NCBI RefSeq assembly: GCF_017654505.1
Contig: NC_054535.1
Coordinates: 46,720,348 to 46,784,347 of the forward strand
Direction of reading: 5' to 3'
Source: Polyodon spathula
Lineage: Eukaryota > Chordata > Actinopteri > Acipenseriformes > Polyodontidae
Length of the DNA: 64,000 nt
This document shows, piece by piece, positions 1 to 11,504 of this stretch. The first letter of the stretch is position 1. The number at the start of each line of letters is the position of its first letter. The position numbers were made by a program, and so were the translations under genes. The notes beneath the pieces are model-generated. The model did no database searches, was not told the DNA's origin, and saw nothing but the letters and a program-made list of their open reading frames with translations.

Positions 1-1864
1 ATTCCAGCTAATGATACAAAACATATTTGTCCTGTAATAAACTATATGCATTTGTTTAAATGTAAAGTACTAAATGTACAGCATTAAAACACTGCTCATT
101 ACTTCACTGTTATTTTTCTTTCTTTTTTTCTTGCTCTTGTAATATGCTGTCATAGGCAAACATGAAACTCAGTTTATATCATGGCTCGCTTTATATCACA
201 AATTATGCCTGCATGGTAACCATGATATAAAGCAGGTTAATCTGTAAAATAAACCATTGATCATAATAGTATATAGTGAGTTTTTAGAATATGTATTGTT
301 ATTAGCATAGTAGTACTGAGAATGCTAACAACCTTCTTTGCAGAAAAAACTCCAAACAGTATCCTGTTGTTACATTATTTACAAAGGATGAGCTGAATGT
401 ATATACTGACAAATTCAACATTTTCAAAAGCCACTTTCAAACAAGCTGGTTTTGATAAGAAAAAAAGACAATAATTCCCTTTTGTTTTACCTAGGACGCT
501 GATATTTTTTTCTCTTTAAGTAAAGACGATCATGATGCATGGGACTGCTGATTTAATAATCTGGTGATATTTATGATAATGGCTTTTGTAACCTGCCAAA
601 CAATAGCAGTATTATGTTGCAAATATAATATTTCACGATCACATACAGAAGGATAATGGTTGATGGGCCATATGTTTTGTAACCTCTGGAATATGCTGAC
701 CGGCCAAATAAAAGGACAAAACAAAATTAGGGAACCCGCTAGTCTGCAATATGAGAAATGTACGTGGTCATGTGCCACACTTATTATTCACTAAACCTAT
801 ATAAGCTGTGTGAATGTTGTGTGCAATTATTCAGCAACAACTATGAGAAACCAGGTCTCAGTGACTTCACAAGGGGTGTATGCTTATGAGATAGTCTTCT
901 CCATAGATGTGTGCAATGAGTTCTGACAAGTAACAGACATACACTGGCCACAAACATTGACAAAAATAATGAGGCTTACAATAACCATCGTAGCAGAAAT
1001 GACAGAACTCAGCTAACAGTTTGTACATTTTAAATGAAGCAGTCAATTGATAATGGACCTAAAACATTTTTTCTTTTGTTATGTAATTGTAAAAGACTAT
1101 GAAGGTATCGGTAATGAGTTAAGCTTGACCCTCTGCTGAAACTGCCATCAGATTTCACTGAAATGTTTCAGATTTGCTAAGAATATGAACAACTGCAGGC
1201 AACACTGTGTGAAGGGGAGACACTTTCCCATCTGTCACAGCATTGAAATAGCAAGCTCTTTTGCATCTTCTCGTCGAAGCATATCTTACTTGTCACCACA
1301 TACCAGCAGTTTCACTTGATTTAATTCCAAAGAGTGCTTCAACAAAGAAGTATTACAACAGAGCTACACCAAAGGCAGTGTTTCTGAAACCTGAAGAGAT
1401 TTTGAGAATAGTGTGGATAGATAAAAAAAGAAGAGTTAAAAAGCTAAAACACAGTATAAAAAGAAAGGTCTTTCTGAACACTGTTCATTACATTTTGTGA
1501 ACATTAATACCATACCATCAATAGGTAATGCCCAGTAGTAGAAGACACAGTCCATGTGTGCATTCTAATGATACCAATCAAACTGAGATGAAACTCAAGC
1601 CTTCAGATTCAGTCAGTGGCTGGTTTAGCACAGTCAGAAACACAGTCAGAAATCAGTCTCCACAGTTCCGACCTCTTGCTGGTAACCTCACAGCAGGCCC
1701 TGACAAGCACTGGTTGTCTTGAGTTCCAATACCTTTATTTGTGTATGCTTCAGTATGTTTGAATTAGGCCTGTGTCTTTTTATGGAGCTGGCGCATGGCT
1801 CAAGCATCTACATTTCACAGTACCGAGTAGCAGAATGCTTGATGAAATATGCCTGTTATATTTA
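1..1864. other. Intronic DNA, no gene seen
   Basis: AT-rich sequence with no convincing exon or element; short open frames (for example around 1261-1500) resemble nothing I recognise. A small inverted repeat at about 173-234 (TTATATCATGG paired with CCATGATATAA) could form a hairpin. By position this is probably intron upstream of the GALNTL6-like exon at 13358. Confidence 0.5.
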
Positions 1865-2530
1865 GATCTATAACAAAAATGTCAATGTGAAAAAACAAGT
1901 TAGAAAAATGCAACAGCCATTTAAAGTGGTGATATCAAACGCAAAAGCCCAAGTTAGGAGAAGCAATTGGGGCAACCTTGTCAAACACAAAGCAGATACG
2001 CACAAATGGAAAGGTGCTGGGGCCCAACATTCACACAATTGTTGCTTCTCACTTGGCTTCTTTTTTTGATCACTCCACTTTACATTCAAATGCTCATTTC
2101 CTTTCATCTGGGTTGTAATCAGAATAAAGATGCTGAGACACATCCCAAGGAAAGTGCTCAACACAGACTGAAGTGTTCTTGGTCATCCTTACAAACACTA
2201 ATACAGAGAGAAAGACAGACAGGGAATGGGAGGCGTCATCCACAAGCACAGACAAGTAGGCTTTGGGAAGACACACGGACAACATGCAGGTAAGGCACAT
2301 GTAGATTAAGGCACACATGGACAGACATTTAGCCCATACATGCAAGAATACCTGAAAGAGCATGAAGCAATATATATAAATATGCTCAAAAGTCACATCT
2401 TTGCTTGATGTTTGACAAATTTGCCCCAGTTGCTTCTCCTAACTTGGTCTTTTGTGTTTGATATCACCACATTAAATGGCTGTTGCGTTTTTCTAACTTT
2501 TTTACATTGACAATGTTTTTGTTATAGATA
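1865..2530. mobile_element. Non-autonomous element with ~125-bp terminal inverted repeats
   Basis: The segment starting GATCTATAACAAAAA at 1865 and running to about 1990 reappears as its reverse complement at about 2404-2530, at roughly 90% identity by eye. The arms share, among others, the stretches AGTTAGAAAAA, CAACAGCCATTTAA and AAGTTAGGAGAAGCAA. About 410 bp of unrelated sequence lies between them and contains no transposase. Long inverted arms around a non-coding core are typical of a deleted DNA transposon. The superfamily cannot be named because no clean TSD is visible. Confidence 0.65.
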
Positions 2531-2912
2531 TCATTTCTTTTTTTTTACTTGATCAAATAATGAATAAAGCGAGGGAAAGCTATTCGAGAATGTGTATGGT
2601 AAATAGACAGAGAGACAAGACAAGAGAGTAATAAGTAGAGTAATATAAGAGAAATGAGAAAAGATTTGAAAGTAAAATAATGGTACAAGGGACTTTGGGC
2701 AATATTGAAAGTGTAAACGTTGTATTGTTTTAGTTGTAAATGTACATCCATGAGTGGTGAAAACAATATAACTGTTTTGATAGGTATTGATATTTATGTA
2801 GGTACAAAACAACAATGTTTATGAATGGTTAAAAAGGTACATATGCATGTCATTGCTAAAGGGTAGTATACCAACACATTTTAATGCAGAAGAAATCCCA
2901 CTATTCTTCTTG

Positions 2913-3656
2913 TTATAGAGGTGTTATGAAGTTAGGCCAATGTAAGGCATTTGTAAAGCATTTAATCTCTTGATAAAAGGCTATGTCCATGTCCTTTGCA
3001 TTTGTTGGCCATGGTTTGACTTCAATGAGTGCATCATTTGCATGCACCCATTTTCCAGTAGCACCCACAGCAAGAAGAGACACATATTGTCCTGAAGTAA
3101 CACCCTTGGTGTATGATAATGGAAGATAATTTGTCATTCCTGTTGTCCACAGTAATTTTGCTCTTCTGCACAGCAGTAAACTTGACATTGTGTCGCTTTG
3201 TAACGGTCCTGTCTGGTTTGAATATATTTTATAAATGAGTTCTTCCAAACACATGGCATCTGTACCAGCAGTTACATGTAGAGGGTAAACATGCAACACC
3301 TGTCGGTTTGATGAGCAATAGTTACATATAGTACATAGAATATCATGACTTATTGTGACTGAAACCATGCAAGATATTTCAGGACAAATTTCAGACAATT
3401 TGGTGAGAAACTCTGCAACATCTTGCTGTTCACCTCTGCTAAAGGGTTGTCCTAAGAAGTGACAAATATCCACAGTAGTTAGAGATGCAGTGAATAGCAA
3501 GTGACAAAGCTCCTGATATCCTCTTGTTGACTGTGTTTTAATGAATCCTTCAGAGGCTGCAAGTGAAGAAGGAACTGCAATGTTGCATTTGCATAGCATG
3601 AGGTGAAATTTGGGTTGCTCAAGCTTCTGAATGGATGTGTAACTGCAAGTGTTCTT
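2913..3656 (-). pseudogene. USP-type ubiquitin-specific protease ORF, degenerate
   Basis: An open minus-strand frame runs from just inside an upstream TAA (3657-3659) to a stop at 2913-2915, about 247 codons, with its first ATG at 3597-3599. It carries landmarks of a compact USP (C19 deubiquitinase) domain in the right order. A Cys-box-like stretch NTCSYTSIQ has the Cys codon at 3645-3647, upstream of the ATG. Next come GEQQDVAEFL (USPs have QQDxxEFL) and a CTICNYC cluster. Last is a His-box-like SGQYVSLL followed by WVHANDALIEV and a final AFYQ, like the USP W-x-x-x-ND and LFY end. The His-box residue is Gln (codon CAA at 3087-3089), so the triad looks broken, while the Asp of the ND motif is kept (3033-3035). 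There is no start codon before the Cys box and no upstream exon. Probably a decayed retrocopy or transposon-borne USP rather than a host exon; which USP is unknown. Confidence 0.55.
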
Positions 3657-3871
3657 TTAGAAGATTGAGGCTTTTGCTGTTCCTGAACATTAGTGATGGC
3701 TCAGTTAATGAAACAATCTTTTACCTTGTGTCCCTTGTGCGTGTTGGTCTCCTTCAAGCTTATCAACTTTGGGCAATAAATCCCTCTGAGCCTATTGTAC
3801 TCTGCAACTGCAGTTTGAAGTGCCTTAATGCAGGTGGGGTCAAAAAGTACGACCAATTACCACAGAACCTA

Positions 3872-4290
3872 CATTCGACACACCTAACAGTATTAAAACT
3901 CCTGCTGAATATTTTATCTCTCTGTTTACTGCTGAAATGATCAACCACATTGTTGAGCAGACAAATCTGTATGTCATGCAGAATGACATAAATTCCACTT
4001 GCTTCACAAACCACGATGAAATCAAGCATTTCATTGGGATTGTCTTGTACATGGGTATGGTTTGTCTGCCATCACTTTATGACTACTAGGCTTTTGAAAC
4101 ATGAATTCCACAGGTTGCAGAAGTGATGTCTAGCGATCCATGAGCCTGTTAGGAGAATATGCAAGTTGTGTCCTACTAAGGTGAAAACCTACTGGAGGTG
4201 CAACAAATTCTTGGATGGTCAGTGAGCCCTTTGTATGTCTTCAGAAATAAACTGTTTTCTTTCATACCATACCAAGTAAGAAAGTAACTG
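3872..4290 (+). pseudogene. piggyBac transposase N-terminal remnant
   Basis: Reading + from about 3872 gives a piggyBac-like stretch: PAEYFISLFTAEMINHIVEQT, then DEIKHFIGIVLYMG and LPSLYDY. This matches the conserved start of the DDE_Tnp_1_7 domain (P-x-E-x-F-x-x-F, VEQTN, E-I-K-x-F-L-G-I, MG, LP-x-x-DYW). A TAG follows DY where Trp is expected, another stop follows shortly after, and the downstream resemblance (IPQVAEVMSS) is interrupted. This is a 5' fragment only, with no catalytic aspartates. It lies head-to-head with the USP-like ORF about 215 bp away. A second, longer piggyBac remnant is at 38346-39291. Confidence 0.6.
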
Positions 4291-5188
4291 AAAGTATGGA
4301 AAGGAGTATATTGTCATGAATTCATTACAATGTGGTTTTTTCTTTAGTTTTTATTCTTTTTTTATGGTTCAAGGTTAAATGTACTATGTTGCTGTACATA
4401 CGTTTTTTTTTTTTTTAATGCAAAGCACTATTGTGTGTATTTGTTTAAACAGTTCTTTGTATTAAAAAAATGGCATTGAATTAGTTGTGTTTTATTTTAT
4501 TGCTAATTTACATACTTATACAACTGAACTTCCAACCAGGCGTCTCTTTTTGAGCTAGGGGACACATTTGGCACCTATTTTTATTTTCTTAAATATTTTG
4601 AAAAATTAAAAAATTAAATATGCAGTCTACCTTATTTTCAGCAGTCTTTCATGAAGTGAGAAAAGAGAACTTCTATCAAGTCAGATTTTATGTGTGTCCT
4701 ATAAAGGGTTAAGTGGGGTTGGCATTGCAAGGGAGATGATAGGAGGTTTCACAGTTCCAATCGAGTAACAGTTTTCTAAGCATTATTTGTGAATGCTTAT
4801 TCACCATTGCTACAGCCCTGTTAGAAAATTGACTTCCCTGCATTTAAAAAAAAAAAATATTCATAATTTAATCATAAAATCACAATTTACAAGATTAAAT
4901 ACGCTACTATATTCTTCCTGCCATAATAGGGTCACACAACTGCGATACTGCACGTCGATTGGCTCAGTGGATATGTTGGATTTTGCTAAATTAGAAGCCT
5001 GGCGTATAGTGAGTAATGGATAGAAACGATCATTTGAGTTGTATTTAACATGGTGTATATATTGTTTTGAGGATAAAGGACACTGAACATCAGAAAGGAG
5101 GCACTGTTAGATGAATGATCCTGCTTTTAGCTCATTTTGGTGCAAATAGCATATGTCATGTTTCCATCTGTCTGCGGTTATTGTTATA
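4291..5188. other. Intronic DNA, no gene seen
   Basis: AT-rich, with poly-T and poly-A runs (about 4404-4418 and 4847-4857). I see no exon, RNA gene or element boundary. Confidence 0.4.
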
Positions 5189-5191
5189 TAT

Positions 5192-5226
<35 letters not shown>

Positions 5227-5230
5227 GACG

Positions 5231-5270
<40 letters not shown>
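5189..5270. repeat. (TA)n microsatellite, interrupted
   Basis: Two TA-dinucleotide runs separated by GACGACGATT directly precede the DIRS-like element. Open frames across it translate only to Tyr-Ile repeats and are not genes. Confidence 0.9.
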
Positions 5271-5273
<3 letters not shown>

Positions 5274-6540
5274 CCGATTGTGGCATTTGTGTATGTGGAT
5301 ATCCGTCCTGTGTGTGTCCCTGTCTGCGGTTAGGTATTGCCCTTTCAATTCGAAGACGACCACCATTGACATTGGTTTGGGGATATTCCTGCCCTTCGGG
5401 TAGGTATTGCTGAGCTCTTTATACCAGAGCTGCTGAAAGGCCCCTTCCTGTGATGACGCACTCGGTCTCGTCTACTGAGGGAATAAAACTGTAATTTGCA
5501 GAAAGATCCTCCTCTTTTTCCCTTTCAAGAAGGTAAGGTAAAACCTGTGTGTTTAGCTGAGTGTGGATAAGGAAATAGCTTCTCAAGTCGAATTGAGTCT
5601 TGTTATATTTCCCTTGCATTCGTGCTGAAAGCTGGCTTGCCGCTTTCCTGGAATCAACGACTTAAAAGACAGAGTCCTTTCTGTCTTTCAGCGGCCTCCT
5701 CGCTTGTGTGGTAGGCCGCTCTTTTTTTTCTGTCTGTCGTATGTGAGCAACTGCCTGTGCAGACATCCACAAATGATTGTCTTTTCTTCTTGAGAGTACG
5801 TGTCCTCCTCGGGGCTAGGCCTTGTCGTATCCCCGCTGTCGAGGAGACCCACGCCCGCCACCTTGGTGAGTTGGGCCTTGTAAACAGTGTACTCTCTCTC
5901 TATCTCTCTCTCCTGTAAGCGCACATGTCCTCCTCTGGGATAGGCCTTGCCATACCCCTGTTGTTGAGTGACTTCCCCCGCCGCGATCTCCTCCACGGGG
6001 CTAGGCCTTCCTATATCCTCGCTGTTAAGTAGACCCTGCTGGCTGCACAGGCCCGCCACCTCGATGAGTCAAACAAACTGTATTTCACTGTGTTTATTAT
6101 CTGCTTAAACTCGCCCACCGCGGCTTCGGCCTACATCCCCCCTCCTCTGGTACACGCTACATGCTGACCAGGCATGTGCTGACCATGTGGTTAGGGTAGG
6201 CACATTGCGTAGTGGCCTCCCCAGTGCTGCGGTACCGCGGCACACTCATAATCCGTGATACTATTATCTCGGAGCACAGGTGCTTAGTATAAGCTACACA
6301 CGGTGCCCAGCACCTCAGTGGTAGTGCACAACAATGCTGCACGATTCGCAGTGCTCGGTTCGTACAGTGCACATCAGCACATGTGCTGATACCTCTGCCA
6401 CTCCAGTGCAATTACACACGGTACGCAGTTCACGTAGTGTACGGTACCTGATACGCATAGCACTTGTGACGCACAGTGCAAACAGTGCACATGGTGCACG
6501 TTGCACTAGTTGCGTTGGCACTAGTCAACTTACACACAGT

Positions 6541-6652
6541 GCTGCGCAGTACCCAGTGTAACAGGGTACTCAGCACAAGCTTAGTATACACACAGTGCTG
6601 CGCAGTACCCAGTGTAACAGGGTACTCAGCACAAGGTTAGTACCCTTGCTGC
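6541..6652 (+). repeat. 56-bp tandem duplication in the DIRS leader
   Basis: Two nearly identical 56-bp units (6541-6596 and 6597-6652) begin GCTGCGCAGTACCCAGTG and continue through GGGTACTCAGCACAAG. Surrounding sequence from about 6170 is rich in degenerate CAGTGCACA-like motifs, so the duplication sits in an internally repetitive leader. Confidence 0.85.
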
Positions 6653-6765
6653 AACACCAGTGGTTGTACACACTATGCTGAGACTTCCAGTGTTCGATGC
6701 AGTTTAAACAGTGCCCCAGTACAGTTTAAATAGTGCCCCAGCAAGAAAGGCCTATGTTGGGGTTT

Positions 6766-7266
6766 CATCCCTGCACGGCCTGCAACGCTAGCATGCAGAC
6801 CCTCTGTATGCGCTGTTTAGGCTTGCCACATGCCACCATGGCCCTCGAGAGGGACGGGGCTTGTAGCATCTGTTAGGCCCTTCAGCCAAGACTGAAGGAG
6901 GTGCGGCTAGAGAGAGCGAAAAGAGCAAGCTCCAAGTCCTCTAGGGCCGGATCGCCAGCGGCTCGGAGCGCCCCAGATGACCTGTCCCAGGGACCGCTGT
7001 TGGGTTTTCCCGATGCACAGGTTGCCCGCAGTTGCTCCCCATCTCCATAAGTTAGACGGGTGAAGCGCTCCAAGCAGGCAAGAGACATTATGGACCTCAA
7101 GGCCCAGATGAACCAGGTCCTGGAGCTCTTGGCTAGACAGGCACCACGGGCCTCTGCCCAGGTCGCACAGCATCAATCGTCATACCCTCCCTCTCCCATG
7201 GGAAGGGTGGGCAGGCTCATATCAGCTGGCACAGGAGGACACGCTGTCCATAGTGGCCTCGGGTGA
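6766..7266 (+). pseudogene. DIRS gag-like ORF fragment
   Basis: Frame-broken gag-like region. The start shows paired cysteines (CPAC, then LCMRCLGLPHA, then CSIC), like the cysteine motif near the start of DIRS gag proteins. A TAG follows CSIC. Next is a basic, Ser-rich stretch, another stop at about 7047, and a helical segment (MDLKAQMNQVLELLARQ) that could be a short coiled coil. It would encode the nucleic-acid-binding structural protein of the element. Gag assignment is by position and the cysteine pattern only. Confidence 0.5.
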
Positions 7267-7544
7267 CGGGGCATCAGCCGGCAGGCAGAGGGAACGCAGG
7301 TCATTGTCAGTCCAGAAACCAGTGTCAAAGGAGAGGTTTTCAGGGCCAGCTCCCTAAATACTAGCTCCAATCTGCCCAGCCCCATCCTTGGCAGCCCTAG
7401 TGGGGTCCCTGAAAGTCGGTGGCCTCAGACACCCTTTTCGGCACAACAGGTGCTGTACTGGTGCGCTTGCATCTCAGACTCCTTCAGTTTTATTTGGGAC
7501 CTCATCCCTTTTGAGGCATCACAAATACTTTCGTACTTCTGAAA

Positions 7545-8470
7545 GAAGTGACTGCCTTGTTGTGCAAGCGAGCCATTCGTCTCGTAGACCCCATCTCCCA
7601 TGGAGAGGGGTATTACTTGAGGTATTTTCTGGTACCCAAGAAAGATGGCAACTTTTGCCCCATCTTGGACCTGAGGTTTCTCAATGGATTCTTAAAAGGA
7701 GGGTCCGAATGCTGACACACTGTCACATCCTCCAGTTCTTTCGGCTGGGTGACTGCTTCACCACCGTGGACTTAAGGGACGCATACTTTCATGTTCCCAT
7801 TAAAAAAAAAGTGCGTAGACGCTATCCCGGCTCCCCTATGGCTGCAGCTGATCAGAGTACTGATCTGTTCCCAGTCGCGAGAGGGAGCACTGGCCAACAC
7901 GACAGTTGTGTCGGAGCATCTGGTCAGGCTGGGCCTCACCAGAAATGATGCAAAGAGTCGGCTTACACCAGTGCAGTGCACCACGTACCTGGGGATCTGG
8001 CTGGACTTCACTACGATGCGTGCATACCTGTCAGACGACAGGGTTCCAGCTATACAGGAGTGCCTCTCCTTGTTTAAACAGGGATCGCAGGTCACCCTCA
8101 GATTGTGCCAAAAACTGCTGGGTCTGATGAGTTTCACCTCAATGCCAAACGTGACAGACACCGTCGACTGACATCCCTGCACACAAACATGCTGGAGTTG
8201 CAAACGGTGTCTCTTGCTCTCCACCACTTCCTCCCAGTGCTGAGCGGTACACATGTGCTGATCCGAAAGGACAGCACAAAAGTGGTGGCATATGTCAACC
8301 ACTAGGGAGGCCTACGGTCCCCCTGGGGTTCCATCGCATAGCTTTCAAGCTGCTGATATGGGCTCAGAGGAATCTGCTGTCCCTACAGGCAACGCACATT
8401 CCTGGAATGGTGAACTGGGCAGCAGACCTCCTCTCCAGGAGCGGCCCGCATCCGTCAGTGGTGACTCTAC
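7545..8470 (+). pseudogene. DIRS reverse transcriptase and RNase H, catalytic core deleted
   Basis: The reading starts EVTALLCKRAIRLVDP, then YFLVPKKDGNF, PILDLRFLN, and GDCFTTVDLRDAYFHVPI, which are DIRS-type RT motifs up to the first catalytic Asp region (VDLRDAYF). After HVPI the sequence jumps through an A-run at 7801-7809 to SQSREGALANTTVV, which in intact elements lies after the YLDDW box. The segment carrying the catalytic Asp-Asp pair is therefore missing. The RT thumb (TTYLGIWLDFTTMRAYLSDD) and RNase H pieces (LELQTVSLALHHFLP, STKVVAYVNH, NWAADLLSRSG) follow in shifting frames. It cannot make active RT. Confidence 0.75.
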
Positions 8471-8839
8471 CCTCAGACGGTGGAGCGCATTTGGGAACAG
8501 TTCGGGAAGGCGCAGGTCGATCTCTTCGCTTCAGCAGAGATAACGCATTGTTGCCTGTGGTACTCCCTCCACTCGGCGTAGACGCTCAAGTGTTTCTGTA
8601 CTCTTTCCCGCCTATACCACTGCTCCCGGCTTTTTTCGAGAAAGTCCGGTTGGAGAAAGCGTCAGTTCTCTTACTGGCCCCCAAGTGGCCCAGGAGAATA
8701 TGGTTTTCGACCCTGTGCCAGCTGTTGCATGGCCATCCCTGGGAGACTCCACTTTGTTTGGATCTCTTCAGTCAGACGAAAGGCTCTCTTTGGCACCCAG
8801 AACCAGGCAGGTTCCAGTTATGGGTCTCGCCCATGAAAG

Positions 8840-9864
8840 GGACTGCTGGTTAGCCCTAGGGCTATCAGACGTGGTTGTGAAAATGATGCAGAGCGCTAGG
8901 GCAGACTCCACTAGGTCATTGTATACCTGTAAGTGGAAGTATTTACAAACTTGGTGTCTTGCTGGGAACCATGACCCCATTACTTCCCCTATGCAAGTCA
9001 TTTTGCAGTTTCTGCAAGAACTGCTTGATGCTGGAAGATCACCTTCCACCTTGAAGGTGTATTTAGTGGCTATCTCTGCTTGCCATGTCCCCGTAGATTC
9101 TTTGTCTCCAGGTGCACAGACTACCTGTTTCCTTAAAGGTGTACAATGATTACGCCCTCCTAGGAGGACTGTTCTCACCGAATGGAGCCTTAATATTGTA
9201 CTAGAGGCTCTCACGAAGGCTCCGTTTGAGCTCTTACACTCCACAGAGCTGTAAGAGAAGACTATGAAGACAGCCTTCCTCTTGGCTATCACCTCTGCTA
9301 AGTGGATTAGTGAGTTGTAGATGCTGTCTGTACACAGCTCCTGCATGCATATTTGGGAAGATGCCAGTAGGGTGTCGCTGTGCACCAACCCCACTTTCCT
9401 CCCCAAGGTGATTACAGCCTTCCACATCAACCAATCTGTGGAATTGGAATCTTTTCATCCCCCTCTGTTTACTGCTACGGAGGATGAGAGATTGAATTTC
9501 CTCTGCCCAGTGCGGGGATTGAGATGATACATGCATAGGACAAGAGCTTTGCGTCTGTCACGGAACACGAAACACGGATCCTAGGACAGCCCCTCTCAGT
9601 CTGTCACACTGGATTGTGGACACAGTCTTGACTGCATATAATGGTGCTGGCTTACCCCCTCCGGGTAGGGTAGCCGCACACTCCACTAGAGGTTTGGTTA
9701 CATCTTGGTCCCTTTTCAAGTGTGCCTCGATGTCTGACATTTGTACTGCAGCTAGCTGGGCTACGCCGCATACTTTCTCCAGGTTCTATCGTATTAATGT
9801 GGTAGACCCTGCATTGCCTTCTGTGGACACAAGGGTACTTGAGGGTATAAATTCTCACCGCTAA
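8840..9864 (+). pseudogene. DIRS tyrosine recombinase, broken
   Basis: The N-terminal SAM-like domain is readable (SARADSTRSLYTCKWKYLQTWC, FLQELLDAGRSPSTLKVYL), then a stop near 9147. The catalytic domain resumes near 9262 with KTAFLLAITSAKWISEL followed by TAG. Where recombinases carry the first catalytic Arg (AKRxSEL) there is Trp, codon 9303-9305, compatible with a CGG-to-TGG CpG change. The second motif HSTRG (His 9679-9681, Arg 9688-9690) and the nucleophile Tyr in SRFYRINV (codon 9787-9789) remain. It would have integrated the circular DNA intermediate of the DIRS element. Inactive. Confidence 0.75.
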
Positions 9865-10202
9865 CCTCTGGGTTGGGCTGTGTTGTGCATCTCTCATGTT
9901 CTGCCGTTCCTTCTCCCTCACGACGACTTTGGTATACGTTATCCCATACACATTTAATAAAACAACGTTCATTGCCCGACATAATATTGTGGTCTAGCTC
10001 ATTTCCCTTTGGTATGCTGTCTGCCTGATCCCACCCCAATCAGAAAGAATCGGTGCCCCTCACAGGTGATAGAACTTCAATTTTGAAAATTACAGGTAGC
10101 TATTCTTTCTTGTGTGAAATATTTTATAAGTTAACACTAGGCTATACATTGCAAGTATTAATAATAATAACCATTTTGGTTGCTTTACCAGCTGTAGTAT
10201 GA

Positions 10203-10320
<118 letters not shown>

Positions 10321-10890
10321 ATTTTAATTTATTCTTGTTGTTATATTCAGTACATTCTAAACGAGATTGCTCATATCCAAACTCTGTTGCTTTAAATGGT
10401 AACCTAGTTTAATATCATCTCTGGAGTTTCAATCTTGTTTTAGACTTTTAATTAAAGATGATTATAAGGTTTTTTTTTTTAAAGCTTCATTTTTCCTTTT
10501 TTGCAAGAATATTCCAGGCAGATTAATCTTTGTAATCACGATTATTTTAAAATATGGAATAGATAATTAAGTCAATTTACAAAAGTTACAATTGTTCAGC
10601 ACTGCCATTTGAACATTAAAATCTAAACAGTATGAAAATAATATTGTTACAGTACATTTCTGTCTCCACTTAGGATGTTTACTCCCTCTCTGTGGATAAA
10701 TGTGGAATTTACACTAATGAGCTGTTAAAAAAAACAAAAAAACATTATTTAGGTTGCAGTATCATTAATTAATTTGTAAATTAGACCTATTTTAAGGAGG
10801 AGACGAGTTCATGACCTTATCAACATACAAAATAAAAAAAATTTAAAAAAAAAGCTGGTAAGTTTAAAAAATGAACGCATTTCAACAACT

Positions 10891-10930
10891 GCCCAGTGGC
10901 GCAGCAGGCTAAGGCCGTGTGCTCTTCAAG
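10891..10930 (+). repeat. tRNA-derived SINE head fragment
   Basis: GCCCAGTGGCGCAGCAGGCTAAGG and the following GTGTGCTC resemble the A-box end of a tRNA-derived SINE (TRGYNNARNGG-like). No B box or tail follows, only a T-rich run, so this is a short relic and not a functional tRNA. Confidence 0.4.
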
Positions 10931-11504
10931 GATGTCATGTTTTTTTTTGTTTTGTTTTTTTTTTTTCTGTGGTATGTGCCTGCTTTAAAACGTAAATACA
11001 TTGTTTAATATAAATGGTGTGGATATCAAACTGCTTGTGTGATCCCTGGTTTATTTTGACGTTGACCAACATGTGGAGTCACATGATTGGTAGATGTCCA
11101 GTTATTTAGCTTTTCTGTTTGAATAGTTGCTAAGCACTCTTAAAAAAACTCTTAAACGGAAGGAGAAAAACAATTTTACCTTAGTTTGACGACTTATATC
11201 TCATTGTGTATAAGAGGTATTTTTTTTTTTCACATTTGATGTTGGAAAGTTTCCGACTTTTGGTACTGGTACAGATGGTAATTCTAAGTGATTTAGTTTT
11301 GCTGCTGCAATCTAACTTATACGAGGAACTACCGTTTTTCTCAATATTGAAGAAATTACTCAAGGGGTAACACTGCCATATGCTATTCTTATTTCTTTCA
11401 ATTCTTTCATTCTATCTATCAGTGAAGTATATCCGTTTTAATCCTATATAAACTGCCCGGTCACTTTATTATTTTGCCACTTGGTGAACGCCCATTTAGC
11501 TTCA

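Larger units (their letters stand above)
5330..9990 (+). mobile_element. DIRS1-like tyrosine-recombinase retrotransposon, decayed
   Basis: A roughly 4.6-kb + strand element with gag-like cysteine motifs, a DIRS-type RT, RNase H and a tyrosine recombinase in the DIRS order. Left and right limits are approximate: the left starts near a GGTTAGGTATTGCC motif after the TA array, and the right ends after AATAAAACAACG near 9956-9967. I could not pair clear inverted terminal repeats by eye, so the ends may be truncated. It is GC-richer than its surroundings. Its 5' leader (5690-6060) contains three degenerate copies of a GGGCTAGGCCTT-type segment. All coding regions are broken. Confidence 0.8.

Noticed and set aside
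1261..1500. 79-codon + frame rich in Lys
   Set aside because: No motif, no splice context, AT-rich intron composition.
6541..6652. Tandem units as a CRISPR-like array
   Set aside because: Only two adjacent units with no spacers, in a vertebrate retrotransposon.
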